DNA of 64,000 nucleotides from an uncultured Draconibacterium sp. (GTDB taxonomy: Bacteria; Bacteroidota; Bacteroidia; Bacteroidales; Prolixibacteraceae). The stretch spans positions 2,545,501 through 2,609,500 of the forward strand of contig NZ_OY782038.1 of the NCBI RefSeq assembly GCF_963677575.1. The letters run 5' to 3'. Below are positions 59,536 to 64,000 of the stretch, in pieces. A program made the position numbers and the translations under genes. Every line of letters begins with the position of its first letter. Positions within the stretch are counted from its first letter, which is position 1. The notes beneath the pieces were generated by a model that did no database searches, had not been told where the DNA came from, and saw nothing but the letters and a program-made list of their open reading frames with translations.

Positions 59536-60617
59536 CTTTACAGGTAAAAAAAATACGACTAAACGAGCTGGAAAACTTTGTAAGAAGCAAAGAATTTCAG
59601 AATTATAAAGTGATCCCTATCTCTCCAATTCGTGCCCAATCGTACCTTGCCAACCCACATGCACAACCTGATGACATTGTACTTTATCTTGGTTTTATTG
59701 ATAATAAATTGGTGGCTTTTCGCAGCATTTTTGCCGACACGCTTAATTCTGATGATAAACTGATTCATTTTGGTTGGTGCAGTGGAACTTGGGTGCACGA
59801 GCAACACCGCCGTTTAGGTTATTCCGAACAACTTTTACGCGAAGCCTATAACGATTGGGATAAAAAGCTACTTTTTACCAATTATGCACCAAATGCAGAG
59901 AAACTCTTTTTAGAAACCGGACTTTTTCATACGATTCACCAATTTGAGGGTGCCCGTACCTATTTGTATGCAAAAACATACAAACTGAATCGGGCAAGAA
60001 CAAACCCGATTTCCTCCTTTATCTTCAAATGTATTGACTTCGACATTACAATAGTTGTAAAGTTCTTCTCTATGTTTTTTCATTCAATACAACATCCGAA
60101 TATTTCATTTAATGTTTCTGAAAAACCGGATAAAACCTGTTTGGAGTTCTTAAAAACCAATCCGGAAAACAGCATTTTCAACCGGAAAGAAAGCGAACTA
60201 AAATGGATATTTGAGCATCCCTGGATCTCACAACAAAATAATGGTAGGGCCTCCCGCTATCCTTTTTCATCCTTCTCGAAAAATTTTTACTACAAAACCG
60301 TAAAAGTTGAGCGTGACAATAAAATGCTGGGCTTTTTCATTTTTTCTGTTCGCGAAGGACATTTAAAAACCTTGTATTTTAACCTCGCCCAAGATTGTTC
60401 AAAAGAAATAGCCGAATTCTTAAAAAAATATTGTCTGACCAATAAAATTGAGTACGCAACTATTTATAAAAAGGGACTGGCGGACCAGCTTTTAAACAGA
60501 AAATTCCCATTTTTGTACGCGAAAAAATACGGGCAAAAAATATACAGTACTTTTCAGGTATCAAATAAAAAGCAACTAACATTTCAGGACGGTGACGGAG
60601 ATGTCTTCTTCACCTAA
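59532..60617 (+). CDS. GNAT-like acyltransferase with TTG start
   Basis: A 361-residue protein. The N-terminal half is a GNAT domain: PDDIVLYLGFIDNKLVAFRSIF, then HFGWCSGTWVHEQHRRLGYSEQLLREAYNDW (the R/Q-x-x-G-x-G/S-type acetyl-CoA loop reads RRLGYS) and FTNYAPNAEKLFLETG. The second half is poorly conserved and may be another GNAT-like fold. The only plausible start is the TTG at 59532, which overlaps the previous stop as TTGA, so translation is coupled. The upp gene follows after 11 bases. Confidence 0.75.
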   Translation: MTLQVKKIRLNELENFVRSKEFQNYKVIPISPIRAQSYLANPHAQPDDIVLYLGFIDNKLVAFRSIFADTLNSDDKLIHFGWCSGTWVHEQHRRLGYSEQLLREAYNDWDKKLLFTNYAPNAEKLFLETGLFHTIHQFEGARTYLYAKTYKLNRARTNPISSFIFKCIDFDITIVVKFFSMFFHSIQHPNISFNVSEKPDKTCLEFLKTNPENSIFNRKESELKWIFEHPWISQQNNGRASRYPFSSFSKNFYYKTVKVERDNKMLGFFIFSVREGHLKTLYFNLAQDCSKEIAEFLKKYCLTNKIEYATIYKKGLADQLLNRKFPFLYAKKYGQKIYSTFQVSNKKQLTFQDGDGDVFFT

Positions 60618-60628
60618 AAATATTAAAT

Positions 60629-61291
60629 ATGGAAATTCGAGTTTTAGGCCACAACCACTCCATTTTAGACCAGTACCTGGCAGAAATCCGAGATACAGGA
60701 ATCCAAACCGATCCACTTCGTTTTCGTGATAACCTCAACCGAATAGGAGAAATTTTTGCTTACGAAATAAGCAAAGAGATGCAGTTTGAGATTAACAATG
60801 TAACAACTCCGCTTGGCGTTGCAAAGGTTCCGAAATTATGCCGGCAACCGGTTTTAGCAACGATTTTACGTGCAGGATTGGCAATGCACAATGGTCTGCT
60901 GCGTATTTTCGACCGGGCAGAAAACTGTTTTATTTCGGCTTTTAGAAAATATACGGAAGGTGGTGACTTTGAAATTGAGTTTGAATACATGGCCTCTCCT
61001 TCGCTTGATGATAAAGTGGTTATACTTTCAGATCCGATGCTGGCCTCGGGAAAATCAATGGAAATTGGTTACAAAGCATTGTTCAGTAAAGGAAAACCAG
61101 CCCACATACACCTGGTAGCAATTATTGCCAGCGAAGAAGGTGTTGAGTATGTGAAGAATGCCATTAAAGACGAAAATGTAACTTTATGGCTGGGAGCTGT
61201 TGATCCTGAAATGACTCCAAAATCATACATCGTTCCAGGATTGGGCGATGCGGGAGATTTGGCATTTGGCGAAAAAATCGATTCAAAATAA
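60629..61291 (+). CDS. upp: Uracil phosphoribosyltransferase
   Basis: Salvages uracil to UMP with PRPP. The 220-residue protein has LRFRDNLNRIGEIFAYEIS, LATILRAGLAMHNGLLRIF, the PRPP-binding DPMLASGKSMEIGYKAL, and the C-terminal uracil-binding YIVPGLGDAGDLAFG. Length and motifs are typical. It follows the acyltransferase gene by 11 bases, which probably reflects a shared transcript rather than function. A hairpin closes the unit. Confidence 0.96.
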   Translation: MEIRVLGHNHSILDQYLAEIRDTGIQTDPLRFRDNLNRIGEIFAYEISKEMQFEINNVTTPLGVAKVPKLCRQPVLATILRAGLAMHNGLLRIFDRAENCFISAFRKYTEGGDFEIEFEYMASPSLDDKVVILSDPMLASGKSMEIGYKALFSKGKPAHIHLVAIIASEEGVEYVKNAIKDENVTLWLGAVDPEMTPKSYIVPGLGDAGDLAFGEKIDSK

Positions 61292-61301
61292 AACAAACAA
61301 G

Positions 61302-61329
61302 AATGCCAGCCCTATAGAGGACTGGCATT
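61302..61329 (+). terminator. Hairpin after upp
   Basis: AATGCCAG (61302-61309) pairs with CTGGCATT (61322-61329), with an inner CCT/AGG stem; T-rich but not a strong U-tract downstream. It lies between the convergent upp and flavoprotein genes. Confidence 0.65.
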
Positions 61330-61370
61330 TCTTGAAAAACTCTCTCAAACTATTCTTTTGCAATTATATC

Positions 61371-62051
61371 TTAAAAATATACCTCTACGGTAATATTCTC
61401 TCTTCCAAAACCTTTATCGCTTAAAATCTCCATCGAGTCGAAGATCATATCGCTGTTTCCGCACAAGTAAAAACAGGTATTCTTATCAAAATCTGTCTTT
61501 TTCAGGTAATCAGTCACCCTGCCATTAAAATCGCCGCTTTTATCGCGCGATGTACAAAGTGTGTAATTCTCTTTATTATACTCTTCCTGCTCATAACCTT
61601 CCTCGGCATAACGAACACCATGAATTAACTGGTAGTTTAAACCTGTATTACTTTTTACCATACTATGAAACGGTGCAATTCCGGTTCCGCTGGCAATAAA
61701 AATATGCTTGTGCGTATCTTTATTTTTCTCATCCAAACCAAATTTTCCGAAAGGACCGTGTACTTCTACCATGTCGCCAACTTTTAAGTGCTTTAGTTTT
61801 GGTGAGAAATATCCACCTTCAACTTCTTTAACCAACACTTCCAGATTTTCCCCTTCTTCGGCACTGTAAATCGAGTACTCGCGGCTCTGATAGTCGCCGG
61901 TTATAGACAACGACACATGCTGTCCGGCAACAAATTCGAAGCGACTTTTTGGAAGCGACAACACAAAAGTGTGCTCTGTTAATTTCCTGATTCCAACAAC
62001 CTTATAATAATTCGTATCAAGCTGTACTTCTGGTTTCATATCAATTGTCAT
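61371..62051 (-). CDS. FNR-type FAD/NAD(P)H oxidoreductase
   Basis: A 226-residue ferredoxin-NADP reductase-like flavoprotein. The FAD-binding segment SREYSIYSAEEGENLEVLVKEVEGGYFSPKL is followed by VEVHGPFGKFGL. The NAD(P) part has IFIASGTGIAPFHSMV, GVRYAEE, SGDFNGRVTDYL and the C-terminal CFYLCGNSDMIFDS. The start at 62051 (MTIDMKPEVQL) is preferred over 62090. It has no iron-sulfur domain, so it must pass electrons to a separate carrier. A flavodoxin-like gene lies divergently 193 bp away and would be a natural partner; that pairing is inference. Confidence 0.85.
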   Translation of the reverse strand: MTIDMKPEVQLDTNYYKVVGIRKLTEHTFVLSLPKSRFEFVAGQHVSLSITGDYQSREYSIYSAEEGENLEVLVKEVEGGYFSPKLKHLKVGDMVEVHGPFGKFGLDEKNKDTHKHIFIASGTGIAPFHSMVKSNTGLNYQLIHGVRYAEEGYEQEEYNKENYTLCTSRDKSGDFNGRVTDYLKKTDFDKNTCFYLCGNSDMIFDSMEILSDKGFGRENITVEVYF

Positions 62052-62244
62052 GACGTATCTAATTTTTCTTCGACACAAAAATATGTGCAATTATCGATTT
62101 AAAGACTTCTTGGTGTTTTATTTCACCGATAGTTTTAGAGAATTAACCGATTATTAACACGAATGTTCAATAGTAAGCCATAATTTTGAATAGAAATTAT
62201 CGAATATCGATGTCAATTTCTTAAAAACCAAGTCATCAGAAAAA

Positions 62245-62748
62245 ATGAGAACATTAATCACCTATTGCACCACACATGGTTGTACCGAAAAAACAGCTAC
62301 CGAGCTAAAACAGTTTTTGGGAGGCGAAGTATTATTGGTTAACCTGAAAAAAGAAGCTGTTCCTGATCTTTCATCATTCGATCGGATAATTATTGGCGGC
62401 TCCATTCATGCCGGTCAGATTCAAAAAAAAGTTAAAGATTTTTGCAACGAACATTACGAAACACTAAAAAATAAAGAACTCGGGTTATTTATTTGCTGCA
62501 TGGAGGAAGGCGAAAAAGCAGAAATCCAGTTGCACGACGCTTATCCGAATGGCTTATTACAAAGTGCCAAAGCAACGGCTTGTTTGGGCGGCGAATTCGA
62601 TTTTAATAGAATGAATTTCTTTCAGAAAATGGTTGTAAAGAAAGTTGCCAAAGTGGATGACAGCGTGTCGCACATTAACCACGATGCCATAAAACGCTTC
62701 TCGCAGCAAATGAACAAGATTTTTAATCCGTTTATGTTTTTTGTTTAG
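62245..62748 (+). CDS. Flavodoxin-domain protein, HemG-like
   Basis: A 167-residue flavodoxin-fold protein. The FMN phosphate loop is TYCTTHGCTEKTA at the N-terminus, and the second FMN contact is IIIGGSIHAGQIQKKVKDFC, the pattern of the HemG/protoporphyrinogen IX oxidase (menaquinone-dependent) group. FICCMEEGEKAEIQL and GGEFDFNRMNFFQKMVVKKVAK also match that group. HemG would oxidise protoporphyrinogen for haem synthesis; a general flavodoxin role is equally possible. It is divergent from the FNR-like gene. Confidence 0.78.
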   Translation: MRTLITYCTTHGCTEKTATELKQFLGGEVLLVNLKKEAVPDLSSFDRIIIGGSIHAGQIQKKVKDFCNEHYETLKNKELGLFICCMEEGEKAEIQLHDAYPNGLLQSAKATACLGGEFDFNRMNFFQKMVVKKVAKVDDSVSHINHDAIKRFSQQMNKIFNPFMFFV

Positions 62749-62788
62749 CGCTATTGTTTCTCAAACTGTACTTCCCCGCATAAAATTA

Positions 62789-64000
62789 CTACGCCAGTAT
62801 TTTTGTCCAGGAGACATTTCGCAGCCGTTTTAGCAACAAAGCGGCAACCAGAAAATAGACAATCCCCAAAATGTAACTTGTCCAGGCCGGCAGCAGCGAA
62901 CATGCATAAGTTAATCCTCCAACAACAGCGACAAGAAAAAACATTAACATCACGTTCCCAATATTTTGCGACGAATTATTCATATTTCTGTCGCGCGAAA
63001 GAGGCAGATACTTTGGCATTACAAGTGCATACAAAACCATAAAAAGAACGGAAACCCCAAATACCAGAACAACATGATTCAAAACCGTAATTGGCCAAAT
63101 TATAAATGTGATTGAAAAAACAATTACAGCCATTGGCAGAAAATAATTCAGAAGCGTAACCATTAGGCCGGCGACAAAAAATTCTCCGGCCTTTTTTACC
63201 GGTAAAAATTTGAATAACCACACCGACTCAGGTTGTTCCGAGAATTGAAGCGTTGGATAAATTACCAGGCTCAGGATTACAGGGATAAAAAGAAGAATGA
63301 AATAACGTTTCGAATCTGCCAGTTCGGTAATAAATTCACCACCATGTCCAATTTTAGAAATAAACGGAAGTGCCAGCAAGACAATAGTATAACCAATAAT
63401 TGAATAAACGCCTTGTTTAAATTTCCGGTCTTTCGAAACCACCATTCTAATCAAACGGTACAATGCTTTTTCGGAACTGTTGAAATGCAAAAAGTCGATC
63501 AGCTGTTTTCGTTCTGTTCTAACTTCCTTCTTTTTCTTTGCAGGCTTGTCTCCCACTCCATCTATTTCCGATAATTTACTATTATAAAACGGTGCGAAAT
63601 ATTTTACGATAGCCACTATTCCAACCAGCGGAACCAAAACACACAATACCAATTGCAATCCAACACCGGCCAACGTTCCTTCCAGAAATAAAGTAGAAAC
63701 TTTTGCCGACCAATACGGAGGAATTAAATTGAGCCACCATTGTTTTCCCAATTGTGCTTCAGTAACCATTTCGCTGTCGAACAACCGAGGAATAAACTGG
63801 TAGCCACCATAAATTATTACGGCCAGCAGTACCTGTACATACATAATAATGGTCTTAAACTTTTCTGCCGAAAAGAAACGCACTACCGCCATGTAAAAAA
63901 TGTTCGAGATAAAAACAGCCATTACGACATCGAGCAAAACCAGAAAAAACAATAGCAAACCGGTTAATGCACCATAAGTAATTCCGCCAATAATAACACC
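62789..64000 (-). CDS. Multi-spanning membrane protein, ABC-exporter permease-like, 5' end missing
   Basis: The frame is open to the right edge; 403 codons are visible and the start is outside. It has about ten hydrophobic segments in two sets separated by a charged cytoplasmic stretch (KPAKKKKEVRTERKQLIDF). SVWLFKFLPVKKAGEFFVAGL resembles the W-x-F-K-x-L-P-x-x-x-x-x-x-F motif of putative ABC-2-type exporter permeases. No ATPase gene is within the window, but one could lie just outside. The family call is moderate. Confidence 0.6.
   Translation of the reverse strand, partial: GVIIGGITYGALTGLLLFFLVLLDVVMAVFISNIFYMAVVRFFSAEKFKTIIMYVQVLLAVIIYGGYQFIPRLFDSEMVTEAQLGKQWWLNLIPPYWSAKVSTLFLEGTLAGVGLQLVLCVLVPLVGIVAIVKYFAPFYNSKLSEIDGVGDKPAKKKKEVRTERKQLIDFLHFNSSEKALYRLIRMVVSKDRKFKQGVYSIIGYTIVLLALPFISKIGHGGEFITELADSKRYFILLFIPVILSLVIYPTLQFSEQPESVWLFKFLPVKKAGEFFVAGLMVTLLNYFLPMAVIVFSITFIIWPITVLNHVVLVFGVSVLFMVLYALVMPKYLPLSRDRNMNNSSQNIGNVMLMFFLVAVVGGLTYACSLLPAWTSYILGIVYFLVAALLLKRLRNVSWTKILA

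Overview
The window looks like a piece of a Bacteroidota chromosome, most likely a marine or sediment relative of the Marinilabiliales/Prolixibacteraceae. The genus is an inference. The evidence is SusC/SusD pairs, an ECF sigma/FecR pair, moderate AT content, mostly weak Shine-Dalgarno sequences, TTTG / TAnnTTTG-type promoters, meso-DAP synthesis by DapL, and IS200-like tyrosine transposases with interspersed palindromes. There is no sign of a prophage, plasmid or CRISPR array. Both ends of the window cut through genes.

Layout. 1-2.4 kb: the end of a SusD-like gene and an alkaline phosphatase lipoprotein. 2.4-7.2 kb: the GTPases Der and Era separated by a palindromic repeat, then a long KamA-family radical SAM protein. 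7.4-21.3 kb, all on the minus strand: the most distinctive locus, reading ECF sigma, FecR, SusC (with STN domain), SusD, gamma-glutamyltransferase lipoprotein, secreted Ntn hydrolase, L-cysteine desulfidase, amino-acid permease and MalY/PatB C-S lyase. I read it as a TonB-dependent, substrate-induced system for capturing and degrading gamma-glutamyl thiol peptides (glutathione or its S-conjugates), ending in pyruvate, ammonia and sulfide or thiols. 21.5-29.2 kb: a TlpA-like thioredoxin, a deacetylase, a DapF-family epimerase with Ser in place of the first catalytic Cys, an IS200/RAYT-like transposase with palindromes, a HEPN/Abi-like protein, DapL, a second aminotransferase and alanine dehydrogenase. 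29.3-34.0 kb: a voltage-gated-type K+ channel with a zinc ribbon, ThyA-FolA, an M14 peptidase and pyrophosphatase. 34.1-39.1 kb: a Tat-exported aldo/keto reductase, a GH9 cellulase, a 21-bp tandem repeat, a decayed C10 peptidase and an orphan lipoprotein. 39.2-55.4 kb: mostly housekeeping genes (YifB, split ThrE exporter, DUF58, TrxA, DnaE, HIT, GreA, AhcY, RecQ, TatC, LptB, tRNA-Glu, RpsT). 55.6-61.3 kb: RadC, a tight run of alternating deacetylases and acyltransferases, then Upp. 61.4-64 kb: an FNR-type flavoprotein divergent from a flavodoxin, and the end of a multi-spanning ABC-exporter-like membrane protein.

How the genes work together. In the 7-21 kb locus, SusC carries an STN domain next to a FecR/sigma pair, the arrangement used for surface signalling. 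The SusCD pair would import the peptide, surface or periplasmic hydrolases would trim it, and the permease, CyuA and MalY would import and break down the sulfur amino acid. DapL and DapF would supply meso-DAP, unless the Ser-type DapF paralogue does something else. ThyA and FolA form the folate/dTMP pair. Several palindromic repeats of different families sit between genes. One IS200-like transposase gene sits next to its own palindromes, and one of these supplies the last codons and stop of the neighbouring HEPN-like gene.
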